Below, piece by piece: positions 8,237 to 17,064 of a stretch of 64,000 bases of DNA. Under the pieces are notes generated by a model, which had not been told where the DNA came from, made no database searches, and saw only the letters and a program-made list of their open reading frames with translations. The stretch comes from Streptomyces sp. NBC_00078. GTDB lineage: Bacteria; Actinomycetota; Actinomycetes; Streptomycetales; Streptomycetaceae. The stretch spans positions 8,556,001-8,620,000 of the forward strand of contig NZ_JAPELX010000001.1 in the NCBI RefSeq assembly GCF_026343335.1, written 5' to 3'. The stretch's first letter is position 1; each line of letters begins with the position of its first letter. The position numbers were made by a program, and so were the translations under genes.

Positions 8237-9651
8237 CCTCGAACCACACCGACAACAGCGACATCCGCCACCGCACACCTCAGGAGCGAGCCGAACGCGG
8301 CAAGGCCGCCCGGTCGTCCGTGCCCCGGTCCAGCCACGCCGAGTTCGCTCCCACCGTGAAGCGGCCCGACCCGGTGGACATCATCGAGGCGCAGTCGGCG
8401 ACGCGGGTCCCCGAACTCGTCCCGATCCGCTACGGCCGGATGACCGAGTCGCCGTTCCGCTTCTACCGGGGGGCCGCCGCCATCATGGCCGGCGATCTCG
8501 ACGACACCCCCCGCTCCGGGATCAGGGCGCAGTTGTGCGGGGACGCGCACCTGCTGAACTTCCGGCTGCTGGCCTCGCCCGAGCGACGCATGATGTTCGA
8601 CATCAACGACTTCGACGAGACGCTGCCCGGCCCCTGGGAGTGGGACCTCAAGCGGCTGTCCGCGAGCTTCGTCATCGCGGGCCGGGCGAACGGCTTCACC
8701 GGCAAGGAACGGGCCGGCATCGTCCGGGCGACGGTGCGCTCCTACCGCGAGTGGATGCGGCGCTTCGCCAAGATGGGCAACCTCGCCGTGTGGTACGCCC
8801 AGTTCGACGAAGCGTGGGTGCGGGAACACTTCGGCGGGGAGCTGAGCGCACGGGGCCGCGACCGGTGGGCGCAGGCGGTGACCAAGGCACGCAGCCGGGA
8901 CAGTCTCCAGGCCTTCGGCAAGCTCACCCACATCGTCGACGGGCAGGCCCGCATCGCCGCGGTTCCGCCGCTGATAACGCCGCTGCAGGACCTGCTCAAG
9001 GGCGTCGAACGCAACGCGCTGGAGAAGGAGATCCACCGGCTGATCGAACGGTACGGCCGCTCCGTGCAATCGGATCGACGGTCCCTGCTGGAGCAGTACC
9101 GGGTGACCGACGTGGCCCGCAAGGTGGTCGGGGTCGGCAGTGTGGGCACCCGCTGCTGGATCGTGCTCCTGCTCGGCCGGGACGACAGGGATCCCCTTCT
9201 CCTGCAAGCCAAGGAGGCCGACCAGTCGGTGCTGGCGCCCTTCGCCGGCGCCAGCGCCTATGCGACACAGGGCGAGCGCGTGGTGTCCGGCCAGCGGCTC
9301 ATGCAGGCCACCAGCGACATCTTCCTCGGCTGGGAGCGGGTCGACGGGATCGACGGTCGCCGACGCGACTTCTACGTACGGCAGTTGAGGGACTGGAAGG
9401 GCATCGCCGAACCCGAGGCGATGGTGCCGGCCGGAATGCGAACCTTCGGTGAGCTGTGCGGCGCCACGCTGGCCCGCGCACACGCGCGGTCCGGCGACCG
9501 GATCGCCATCGCCGCGTATCTCGGCGGGGGCGACTCCTTCGACCGGGCGCTGGCGACCTTCGCCGAGCGCTACGCCGACCAGAACGAGAAGGACCACCAG
9601 GCACTCGTCGACGCCGTCCGTACGGGCCGGTTGACGGCTGAAGCAGCCTGA
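8233..9651 (+). CDS. DUF2252 domain protein
   Basis: 472 residues from ATG 8233, overlapping the oxidoreductase stop by four bases. Recognisable DUF2252 features are PIRYGRMTESPFRFYRGAA, CGDAHLLNF, DINDFDETLPGPWEWDLKRL, an internal VVGVGSVGTRCWIVLL and the C-terminal LARAHARSGD. The GDxHxxN and DxNDFD motifs resemble the catalytic loop of kinase-fold phosphotransferases, so a kinase-like activity is possible, but the substrate is unknown. Its tight coupling with a GMC oxidoreductase and a downstream GH15 gene suggests a joint role in sugar or sugar-alcohol stress metabolism (inference). Confidence 0.88.
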   Translation: MTSNHTDNSDIRHRTPQERAERGKAARSSVPRSSHAEFAPTVKRPDPVDIIEAQSATRVPELVPIRYGRMTESPFRFYRGAAAIMAGDLDDTPRSGIRAQLCGDAHLLNFRLLASPERRMMFDINDFDETLPGPWEWDLKRLSASFVIAGRANGFTGKERAGIVRATVRSYREWMRRFAKMGNLAVWYAQFDEAWVREHFGGELSARGRDRWAQAVTKARSRDSLQAFGKLTHIVDGQARIAAVPPLITPLQDLLKGVERNALEKEIHRLIERYGRSVQSDRRSLLEQYRVTDVARKVVGVGSVGTRCWIVLLLGRDDRDPLLLQAKEADQSVLAPFAGASAYATQGERVVSGQRLMQATSDIFLGWERVDGIDGRRRDFYVRQLRDWKGIAEPEAMVPAGMRTFGELCGATLARAHARSGDRIAIAAYLGGGDSFDRALATFAERYADQNEKDHQALVDAVRTGRLTAEAA

Positions 9652-9691
9652 CGAAGGGACCGACCGGCAAGGGGGAGCAGCAAGGACCCTG

Positions 9692-10877
9692 ATGGATCGC
9701 TATCCGCCCATAGCCGGCCATGGCCTCGTCGGGGGATCTGCAGACCGCTGCCCTGGTGTCGTCCCAGGGTGTGATCGACTGGTTCGCGGCACCGCGCTTC
9801 GACTCGCCCAGCGTCTTCGCCGCCCTGCTCGACCACGACGGCGGCGGCTACTTCCTCCGCGCGCCCGAGCATCCCGAGGGCACCTGGAAGCAGCTCTACT
9901 ACCCGGACACCGCCGTCGTGGTGACCCGCTTCATGTCACCCGACGGAGTCGGTGAGATCGTCGATCACATGCCGGTGCTGCCAGGCCCGACGGCAACCGA
10001 CAGGCACCAACTGGTGCGCGTCGTACGCGCGGTGCGCGGCACCGTACGCTTCAGCCTCGAATGCCGGCCGCGATTCGACTACGCGCGGGCCACCCACGAA
10101 CTCGAACTGACTGCCGACGCGGCGACGTTCCGGGCTCCGGGTACGACCGCCTACCTCCAGGGCAGCATTCCGTTCGAACGGGACGGGCAGGACGTCCGGG
10201 GCAGCATCACCCTCAGCGACGGAGACTCGGCGGCCGTGGTGTTCACGGTGTGCGCGCAGGGCGGCGCGGCGCCACCGCCACCCACCACCGAACAGATCAC
10301 CGACGAACTCTGGAAGAACGTCGACTTCTGGCAGAAGTGGGTGCGCACCTCGAACTACCACGGCCGCTGGATGGAGATGGTCCACCGCTCGGCGATCACC
10401 CTCAAGCTCCTCACCTACGCCCCCAGCGGCGCGCCGGTAGCCGCCGCCACCATGGGGCTGCCCGAGCAGGTCGGCGGCGAGCGCAACTGGGACTACCGCT
10501 ACACCTGGGTCCGGGACGGCTCCCTCTCGGTGCGGGCTTTGCTCGACCTCGGCTTCGTGGAGGAGGCGAGCCGCTTCACCCACTGGCTCGGCGACCGCCT
10601 GGCCGCACGCGAAGGACCGGACGACGAACCGCTCCAGATCATGTACCGGGTCGACGGCGACCCCCGTCTGACCGAGGAGATACTGGACCACTTCGAGGGC
10701 TACCGCGGCTCCTACCCGGTCCGGGCCGGCAACGCCGCCTCCGACCAACTGCAGCTCGACATCTACGGCGAGGCCCTCTACGCCCTGGCCGAGGGCCGCG
10801 AGGTCGGCGAACAGGCGGGCTACCACGGGTGGAAGGGCCTGACCCGCACCCTCGACTGGCTCGCTCCGGTCCAGTGA
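9692..10877 (+). pseudogene. GH15 glucoamylase/trehalase-like gene, frameshifted and truncated
   Basis: ATG 9692 starts MDRYPPIAGHGLVG, the standard N-terminus of Streptomyces GH15 proteins. The frame then breaks at a run of five G (9731-9735); one G fewer would restore the frame, which resumes as DLQTAALVSSQGVIDWFAAP. The rest reads cleanly through a substrate-site segment (GERNWDYRYTWVRDGSLSVRA) up to GWKGLTRTLDWLAPVQ and stops at 10877, about 400 residues in. Intact homologues have about 600, so the second catalytic Glu region and the C-terminal third are lost. At the break the DNA turns into an antisense chloride-channel fragment. An ATG at 9720 could bypass the frameshift but not the truncation. 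It follows DUF2252 by 40 bp. Confidence 0.85.
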
Positions 10878-11157
10878 CCGAAGCCGGTGAAGACGATGGC
10901 GCCGACTCCGCTGGAGAGCAGCGCGGGAAGCATCACCGCGAACAACTGCGGGCCGCCCACTCCGGCCACTTCCATCAGCAGCACGGCTGCCACCAGCGGA
11001 CTGCCGAAGATCGTGGCGATGGCCGCCGCGGCGCCGGCCGCACCGAGCAGCGCCGTGCTCGCCTCGGTCGCGGGAGCGCGTACGAGATCGCGGAACACCA
11101 GCGCCAGACCACCGCCGAGCGCGATCAGTGGCGCCTCGGTGGCCTCGGTTCGGTGAG
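10866..11157 (-). pseudogene. ClC-family chloride channel fragment
   Basis: On the minus strand about 95 residues are recognisable: TEAPLIALGGGLALVFRDLV, AGAAAAIATIFGSPLVAAV, LLMEVAGVGGPQLFAVMLP and GVGAIVFTGFGHWTG, a middle segment of voltage-gated (ClC) chloride channels. There is no start, and on the left it runs straight into the truncated GH15 coding strand, so both ends are missing. The last shared bases near 10866-10877 can be read as part of either gene, which places the junction there. This is a deletion or inversion scar, not a functional gene. Confidence 0.75.
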
Positions 11158-11228
11158 AGCCATCTTTCCTGGCCCCGCGATCTGCAGACGTACGTGCCTG
11201 ACCACGCGGCTGGTCTCTGAGCAGCCGG

Positions 11229-11340
11229 TCACCGCGGTCGCACCGGTTCGGGCACGAGGGCGACCGGGCAGTCGGGGTGGTCAGCACCCCATGGGCCACC
11301 CGGCGGGAGAGCCGCCGAGGCCGACCATGACGATGACGGC
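11229..11340 (-). pseudogene. Degenerate universal stress protein C-terminus (putative)
   Basis: Minus-strand codons ending at TGA 11229 read HPDCPVALVPEPVRPR, close to the standard C-terminus of UspA-domain proteins (HHADCPVALVPE). About 20 bases upstream another frame gives SRRVAHGVL, like the preceding SVSRGVLHH segment, so a frameshift separates the two parts. Upstream a VIVMVGLGG stretch is the only other trace. Too little is left for certainty; it fits the other relics in this gap. Confidence 0.4.
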
Positions 11341-11372
11341 GCGGGGCATGGTCTCAACCTCCTGGATCGGGA

Positions 11373-11562
11373 CCCCTTGGCTGGCGAGCCGCCGTCGGCC
11401 CACGGCCCGGAAGAACCCCTTGGCCGGCGAGCCTCCGGCGATCCGGCCCCCGCCGGACGGTGTGGCGTATCCGAAGCGGGTCCGGTCGAGTGAGGCGCAC
11501 AGGAACAGTTCGCGCGGAAGGCAGGCCGGGCTGAACGGCCCTGTGTCCCAAGGACCCTTGGG
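11373..11562. repeat. Direct repeat and palindrome in a gene-free gap
   Basis: The 500 bp before sulP hold no intact gene. They contain a direct repeat, CCCCTTGGCTGGCGAGCC at 11373-11390 and the same with one change at 11416-11433, and a perfect palindrome CCCAAGG-AC-CCTTGGG at 11547-11562, about 95 bp upstream of the sulP start. All three share a CCCTTGG core. They could be regulator sites of sulP or of a lost stress gene. Confidence 0.5.
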
Positions 11563-11657
11563 GTGCCCACTCGGCCTCGGTCACCCGGAACCCCGCCCCC
11601 CTGTCGCAGCCGTGTGCCCGCCAGTGGATCCTGAGATCACAAGGAGAAGGGTGGCTC

Positions 11658-13370
11658 ATGTCCCAGGGCGAAGGCAGACGTGTCCCGTGGTGGCGCAAGT
11701 CGTTGCCCGGTGCCGTCGCCCTGCTCGGCTACCGACGCGCATGGCTGAGAGGCGACCTGCTGGCCGGTCTCACCGTGGCCGCGTACCTGGTGCCACAGGT
11801 CATGGCCTACGCGGGCGTGGCCGGGCTCCCGCCGGTAGCCGGACTGTGGGCGATCCTGCCCGCGCTCGCCGTGTACGCACTGTTCGGGTCCTCACGCCTG
11901 CTCTCGGTGGGGCCCGAATCCACCACCGCGCTCATGACGGCCACGGTCGTCGGCCCGCTCGCGGGCGGTGACCCGGGGCACTACGCGTCGCTTGCGGCAG
12001 CCCTCGCGGTTACGGTCGGACTGCTGTGTCTGGTGGCACGGGCGGTGCGGCTGGGCTTCCTCGCGGACCTGCTCTCCCGCCCGGTGCTGATCGGCTACCT
12101 TGCGGGCGTGGCGCTGATCATGATGGTGGACCAGCTGCCCAAGCTCACCGGCGTACGGACGACGGGCTCGGAGTTCTTCCCCCAACTGTGGTCCTTCATC
12201 ACGCACTTGCCCGACATCCACGCGGCCACCGTCATCGTGTCCGCGGCGATCCTGACATTCGTCCTCACGGCGTGGAGGTACGTTCCTGCCGTCCCCGGGC
12301 CCCTGCTCGCCGTCATCCTCGGCACGCTCGCCGTGGTGTCCTTCGACCTCGACGGCCGGTACGGCATCAAGGTGATCGGCGAGGTGCCGGCGGGGCTGCC
12401 GGGCCTCGCGTTGCCGGACCTCGGTGAGCTGCCACATCTCGTGCTCCCGGCCCTCGGCGTGCTCATCGTCGCGTACACCGACTTCATTCTCACCGCACGG
12501 GCGTTCACCGGCCACGACGGCGAAGGCCCCGGCCTGGACGCCAACCAGGAGTTCCTGGCGCTGGGCGCGGCCAACCTCGGCGCGGGCGTCCTGCACGGGT
12601 TCCCGGTCAGCAGCAGCGCCAGCCGCACCGCGCTGGCCGCCTCGTCGGGCGCCCGCAGCCAGGCGTACTCCCTGATCGCGGGTGCGGTGGTGCTGGCCGT
12701 GCTGCTGTTCCTCAGCCCCCTGCTCGCCCGAACGCCCTCCGCCGTCCTCGGCGCACTGGTCGTGTACGCGGCCGTGCGGATGATCGACCTGGCGGGCTTT
12801 CGCCGCCTGGCCTCCTTCCGACGCCGCGAACTCCTGCTCGCCCTCGGCTGCCTGGCCGGCGTACTCGCCCTGGACATCCTGTACGGCGTGATCGTCGCCG
12901 TCGGCCTGTCGGTGGCCGAACTGCTGACGCGGGTGGCCCGCCCCCACGACGCCGTCGAGGGCCTGGTCCCCGGCCTGGCCGGCATGCACGACGTGGACGA
13001 CTACCCGCAGGCCGACACGATCCCCGGCCTGCTGGTGTACCGCTACGACTCCCCGCTCTTCTTCGCCAACGCGGAGAACTTCCGCCTCCGCGCCCTGGCC
13101 GCAGTCGACGAACAGACCGACCCCGTGCGCTGGTTCGTCCTCAACACCGAGGCCAACGTGGAGGTCGACATCACCGCCCTCGACGCCGTCGACGAACTGC
13201 GCCGCGAACTCACCCACCGCGGCATCGTGTTCGCCCTTGCCCGCGTCAAACAGGACCTTCTGCACGACCTCGGGGCGTACGGCCTCGCGGAGTCCGTCGG
13301 ACCGAACCTGATCTTCCCGACCCTGCCGACCGCCGTCGCCGCCTATCGGACATGGCGCGGCGACCACTAG
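11658..13370 (+). CDS. SulP-family anion transporter with STAS domain
   Basis: 570 residues; ATG 11658 has AGGAG about 12 bases upstream. The N-terminal half has the SulP core: RGDLLAGLTVAAYLVPQVMAYA, AGLPPVAGLWAILPALAVYALFG and SVGPESTTALMTA, followed by about ten hydrophobic helices; GFPVSSSASRTALAASSGARSQ is the conserved helix-8 region. The C-terminal 130 residues (VYRYDSPLFFANAENFRLR, then VEVDITALDAVDELRREL) form a STAS domain. It imports sulfate, bicarbonate or another anion with protons or sodium; the substrate cannot be told. The gene is intact, unlike the fragments to its left. Confidence 0.9.
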   Translation: MSQGEGRRVPWWRKSLPGAVALLGYRRAWLRGDLLAGLTVAAYLVPQVMAYAGVAGLPPVAGLWAILPALAVYALFGSSRLLSVGPESTTALMTATVVGPLAGGDPGHYASLAAALAVTVGLLCLVARAVRLGFLADLLSRPVLIGYLAGVALIMMVDQLPKLTGVRTTGSEFFPQLWSFITHLPDIHAATVIVSAAILTFVLTAWRYVPAVPGPLLAVILGTLAVVSFDLDGRYGIKVIGEVPAGLPGLALPDLGELPHLVLPALGVLIVAYTDFILTARAFTGHDGEGPGLDANQEFLALGAANLGAGVLHGFPVSSSASRTALAASSGARSQAYSLIAGAVVLAVLLFLSPLLARTPSAVLGALVVYAAVRMIDLAGFRRLASFRRRELLLALGCLAGVLALDILYGVIVAVGLSVAELLTRVARPHDAVEGLVPGLAGMHDVDDYPQADTIPGLLVYRYDSPLFFANAENFRLRALAAVDEQTDPVRWFVLNTEANVEVDITALDAVDELRRELTHRGIVFALARVKQDLLHDLGAYGLAESVGPNLIFPTLPTAVAAYRTWRGDH

Positions 13371-13590
13371 ACCGAGGTTGAGGTTGGCGTGGAGGAGGCG
13401 TCGAAGGCGCGGGCCGGGTAAGCCGGAGGCGTCGAGCGCGGGCCGGAGCCGCGGCTCGCCGGCCGTGACGGTCACTTCGCGGCCGGCGAGGGTGATGCCC
13501 GATGGCCATGCCCCGCGGGCGGTCCCTTGCGGTGATCGGATCGGGCAGCGGGTCTGCTCGGCCAGGCTGGCGCTGGAGGTGGTCAAGTGG
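13371..13590 (-). other. Possible coding remnant, minus strand
   Basis: The gap between sulP and the hydroxylase has a minus-strand frame with strongly G/C-biased third positions, reading GITLAGREVTVTAGEPRLRP and LPGPRLRRLLHANLNLGL. No start or own stop lies within the gap, and I do not recognise the family. It looks like an internal or terminal fragment of a lost gene rather than random sequence. Confidence 0.25.
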
Positions 13591-14801
13591 CAGGAGCAGC
13601 AGGGGTGTTGGGGCAGTCTCCGGAGTTCGCGACCGTCGTGGTGATCGGTGCCGGCCCGGCGGGTCTGACCGTCGCCAACCTGCTGCGGCGCAGCGGTGTC
13701 GACTGTGTCGTCCTGGAACGCCGAAGCCGCGAGTACGTGGCGCAGCGCCAGCGTGCCGGCATCGTGGAAACCCGCGCCGTCCGTATGTTCGACCGCTGGG
13801 GGCTGGCCGAGCGCGTCCTCGGAGGCCCCCCGCACGACGGCATCCTGGAGTTTCGGGTGGACGGCGAGAGCCACCTGGTGTCCGACAGCGACGGCTCCGA
13901 AGGTCCCGCGGCCCGCCTGTGCCCCCAGCAGATCCTGGTCCAGAAGCTCACGGCCACCTACCTCGCCGACGGCGGAGACCTCCGCTTCGAGGCCGCCGAT
14001 GTCTCCGTGCACGACCTGAACGGCGATCGCCCCACCGTTCGATACCGCACCGCCGACGGCACCCCGCACACCCTCACCTGCGCCTTCGTAGCGGGCTGCG
14101 ACGGCGACCGGGGCTACAGCCGCACCGTCGTCCCCGAAGGCGTCCTGACCGCGCACGCCTTCGACCACGGCATCGGCTGGCTCACGGTCCTCGCCGACGC
14201 CCCGCCCCCGGCCCATCCTCTCCTCGCCGTCAGCTCGCAGGGCTTCGCCGCCCACTTCCCGCGCGGCCCGCACAGCAGCCGTTACTACCTCCAGTGCCCA
14301 CCCGACGACCACCCCGAGGCCTGGCCGGACACCCGGGTCTGGGACGCTCTGCGCGGCCGGCTCGGCGATTCCGCCCTCGCCGCCGGCCCCATCACCGAGC
14401 GCGAGATCTTCCAGCTGCGCAGCCTCGTCCACGACCCCATGCAGTACGGACGGCTGTTCCTCGTCGGCGACGCCGCCCACATCGTCTCCCCGATGGGCGG
14501 CAAGGGCATGAACCTCGCCCTGTACGACGCCGATCTCTTCGCCGGGGCCGTCCGGGACTTCCTGCGCGACGGTGACGAGTCAGGGCTGCGCAGCTACTCG
14601 CAGCGCTGCCTCCGCCGCGTCTGGAACGACCAGGAATTCTCCCACTGGCTGACCCGGACCGTCCACGACGCCGGCGACGACAGCCGCTGCGGTCCCTTCC
14701 ACCGCAGCCTGGCCCGAGCGCGCCTCGACCGGCTTTTCACCTCACCGCCCGCAGCCCGCGCCTTCGCGGAACTCGTGACGGGGCTGGACCCGGTCGGCTG
14801 A
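13587..14801 (+). CDS. pobA: FAD-dependent 4-hydroxybenzoate 3-monooxygenase-like hydroxylase
   Basis: 404 residues from GTG 13587, with GGAGG 8-12 bases upstream. Three class A flavoprotein hydroxylase motifs are present: VVVIGAGPAGLTVANLLRR (Rossmann), GCDGDRGYSR (DG motif) and FLVGDAAHIVSPMGGKGMNL (GD motif). The segment QRAGIVETRAVRMFDRWGL and the overall length match p-hydroxybenzoate hydroxylase, which makes protocatechuate with NADPH and oxygen. Other beta-ketoadipate genes are not nearby, so the substrate assignment rests on sequence pattern alone; a related aromatic acid is possible. Confidence 0.8.
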   Translation: MAGAAGVLGQSPEFATVVVIGAGPAGLTVANLLRRSGVDCVVLERRSREYVAQRQRAGIVETRAVRMFDRWGLAERVLGGPPHDGILEFRVDGESHLVSDSDGSEGPAARLCPQQILVQKLTATYLADGGDLRFEAADVSVHDLNGDRPTVRYRTADGTPHTLTCAFVAGCDGDRGYSRTVVPEGVLTAHAFDHGIGWLTVLADAPPPAHPLLAVSSQGFAAHFPRGPHSSRYYLQCPPDDHPEAWPDTRVWDALRGRLGDSALAAGPITEREIFQLRSLVHDPMQYGRLFLVGDAAHIVSPMGGKGMNLALYDADLFAGAVRDFLRDGDESGLRSYSQRCLRRVWNDQEFSHWLTRTVHDAGDDSRCGPFHRSLARARLDRLFTSPPAARAFAELVTGLDPVG

Positions 14802-14915
14802 GGCCGTTTCCCGATCGTCTTCCGAACGGGCTCAGTAGGCCGGTGGTCGCATTCCGGCGGGCGTTGCCGATCACCGCCCGAGTGGATTGTCAGTGGTGCG
14901 TCCTACTCTCGCCAC

Positions 14916-16241
14916 ATGACCTACTGCGTCTGGCACAGGGGCCTCGGCATCACGCTCGATCTGACCGAGGCGGATCTCGGACACCCCGAATACCCGCGGC
15001 TGCTCGACGAGATCTACGGCAATTACCAGCCGGATCTTCTGTACTGCCTGGAAGCCCATGAGGACGAAGGGCTCATCTGCCCCGGCTTCATGGCGATCCG
15101 CAAGGTCAGCGGCCGACCGCACGCCATGCATGTGGCAAAGGGCGAACGCCCCGAGACAAAGGCCGAGAGCGATCTCCACAAAGCGCTCGGGGAGTACACC
15201 GCCGACATCGCCTCCGGGGAGGGTTTCCATGTGACGCGAGCGGAGGGGGCCAAGCACGGAAAGCGCGGTACGGATGTGACGGTGGAGGGCGCCGGCAGGC
15301 AGCGACTGGCGTACGAGATACAGCTCGCGGCGATAGCCGGCGGTTCCGTGGACGAGCGCACCCGCAGCGCCCACCGGGAGGGCCTCACCCCCCTGTGGCT
15401 CGTCAACAACGAAAACGCGATACCCATCGACCGCGCTCCCTGGGCCCGACTGAACGTACAGAGCTGGCGGGACGTGACCGACCGCGCGGCCCTGTCGGTG
15501 CGTGGCGGCGTCAAACAACTGCACATGTCGCGCTGCGACTGGAGCAATCCGGTGCCCTGTCCCCGGCAGGGCGCCGGCCGGTGCGGCGGACGGCACGGGC
15601 TGTGGGAACCGGTGCGCGGGCTCTACTACGACGACGTCATCCGGCGCACCGGCGCGGGCGAACTCGTCTCGCTCTACATGCCGCGTCCGGCCGGCCGCCG
15701 CGGATGGCACATGTGGGTCACCCCGACGGACAAGGAGGAGTTCCTCGAAGGCCGCCCCGAGCCTGTTCCGGCTCCGCGCACCGCGCCCCGGGCGGGACAG
15801 CCCCTTCCGCTTCCGGGACCGGCCGATCCACGGGACGGTGACGGCATGGCGACGGGAGTTCGGAGCGAACTCACCCGGGCGCTCGACGACGGGCAGCCCA
15901 TCGACGCCTCCCTGTGGCACACGGAGCCGGGGCCGTCCGAATTCTCCCGTCCCTTCACGGTGGGCGAGTTCGTCATACCCGGCGATCTGGTCGCCGCGCG
16001 GCGCACCTTTACCCGGGCGCTCGAACACTGCGCGGACATCGCCTCGCACCTGCCGAGCGGCGCTGACATCGCGGCGGGACGCGCGGAGATCTCCGGCAAC
16101 CAGCGTGACCGTCTGGGGGACGCACGGGAGCGGTGCAGGCGACTGGCCGAGGAGATGCACACCCACCCGTGGTGGGAGACGGTCGGTGACCGGCACGCGG
16201 CTCGGGAGGCGCTGACACACGCGGCCACCCACGACGGGTGA
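14916..16241 (+). CDS. CoiA-like putative nuclease domain protein
   Basis: 441 residues from ATG 14916. There is no ribosome site; TACTCT at 14904-14909, six bases before the ATG, looks like a -10, so the mRNA may be leaderless. Residues 84-136 show a restriction-endonuclease-like pattern, E84-x3-H88, D120 and E134-I-Q136, followed by an Arg-rich helix and LTPLWLVNN. This order is that of the competence protein CoiA family, whose biochemical role is unproven. A Cys/His-rich stretch (CDWSNPVPCPRQGAGRCGG) near 210-230 could bind zinc. The C-terminal 130 residues are helical and unassigned. It stands alone, without a recognisable competence or defence partner. Confidence 0.65.
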   Translation: MTYCVWHRGLGITLDLTEADLGHPEYPRLLDEIYGNYQPDLLYCLEAHEDEGLICPGFMAIRKVSGRPHAMHVAKGERPETKAESDLHKALGEYTADIASGEGFHVTRAEGAKHGKRGTDVTVEGAGRQRLAYEIQLAAIAGGSVDERTRSAHREGLTPLWLVNNENAIPIDRAPWARLNVQSWRDVTDRAALSVRGGVKQLHMSRCDWSNPVPCPRQGAGRCGGRHGLWEPVRGLYYDDVIRRTGAGELVSLYMPRPAGRRGWHMWVTPTDKEEFLEGRPEPVPAPRTAPRAGQPLPLPGPADPRDGDGMATGVRSELTRALDDGQPIDASLWHTEPGPSEFSRPFTVGEFVIPGDLVAARRTFTRALEHCADIASHLPSGADIAAGRAEISGNQRDRLGDARERCRRLAEEMHTHPWWETVGDRHAAREALTHAATHDG

Positions 16242-16254
16242 GGTCCGGCGGACC
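16242..16254 (+). terminator. Short hairpin after the CoiA-like gene
   Basis: GGTCCG-G-CGGACC lies directly after the stop at 16241, with further pairing possible outward (ACGAC/GTCGT). No U-tract follows, as is usual in Streptomyces. The next 240 bp to 16496 hold no convincing gene; a 16296-16502 plus frame has patchy codon bias only. Confidence 0.35.
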
Positions 16255-16496
16255 GTCGTGCATCACTGCCGACGGGCCAGACCGACGGGCACGCCTTGCA
16301 CACACCCGGCGAGCTGTCGCGCTTCGAGCTTCCGTGGACCGACGTCGAGGCGGTGTGCCGGCCGCGTCGACATGTTGCTCTTCGGATGTGCTGCTCGCCG
16401 GGCGGGCGGTGTCCTGCCGTGCCGAGCGGAGTCATCGACTCCGGCGGCATCGCGGATGCGGACCTGTTCGCCCGGCTGCGCGGCCGGGCGACGGCG

Positions 16497-16892
16497 TCAT
16501 GACCAGAACTCGTTGCCCGCGTCGAGGTTTTCCACGCACTCGTCGAGGTCGGTGATCTTGTCTCCGACGATCCGGAAGACGATGCCTCCGTCCTCGTCCA
16601 TGCTCTTGTCGCCACGGCGGGCGGTGGCGTGGTGGAGCGAGACCGCATGGCCGCGGCCGTCCACCAGGATGGTGCGCAGTTCGACCTTGAACGTGCCGCC
16701 CGTCTCCTCGAAGAGCCGGCGGTAGTAGTCGAGGATCGCGTCGATCCCCTTGCAGTCTCCGGACAGCGGGTGGCTCCCGGGCACGTGGTGCGTGGCGTCG
16801 CTCGTCATCATCGAGCGCAGGGTGTCCATGTCACCGCTTGAGAAGGCTTCGTAGCCCTGGCGGATGAGCAGTGCGTGGGGGTGTTCAGCCAC
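16497..16892 (-). CDS. SnoaL/NTF2-like domain protein
   Basis: 131 residues from GTG 16892; AAAGG lies about 10 bases upstream, and this start removes a non-homologous 110-residue extension. The sequence EHPHALLIRQGYEAFSSGDM, then LDYYRRLFEETGGTF and VSLHHATARRGDKSMDEDGG, is the cone-shaped NTF2-like fold used by SnoaL cyclases, ketosteroid isomerases and many orphan proteins. His/Asp residues for a specific reaction cannot be assigned. It is divergent from a cupin gene across 172 bp, so the two may share regulation. Confidence 0.8.
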   Translation of the reverse strand: MAEHPHALLIRQGYEAFSSGDMDTLRSMMTSDATHHVPGSHPLSGDCKGIDAILDYYRRLFEETGGTFKVELRTILVDGRGHAVSLHHATARRGDKSMDEDGGIVFRIVGDKITDLDECVENLDAGNEFWS

Positions 16893-17064
16893 GATGATCG
16901 CCACCTTTCTGGTGGATCGGCGATGGCGGCCTCCGCACACCATTCTCCGCCTGTTCGGCCCACTTGTCCGCTTGTTCGCGAAGGTCGCGTCCCCCGGATG
17001 GCGCCCCCGGGTGGACGGGTCGACGATGGTGTGGTGGGCGGGGCTCGCAATGGAGGGAGCCGAC

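Noticed and set aside
11892..14480. Very long open frame (862 codons) antisense to sulP and the hydroxylase
   Set aside because: It crosses two well-recognised genes on the other strand, has low-complexity Gly/Arg/Glu composition and the wrong third-position bias. It is a high-GC shadow.
16296..16502. Small plus-strand ORF after the CoiA-like gene
   Set aside because: Codon bias is coding-like only at its ends and noisy in the middle; no family or ribosome site.
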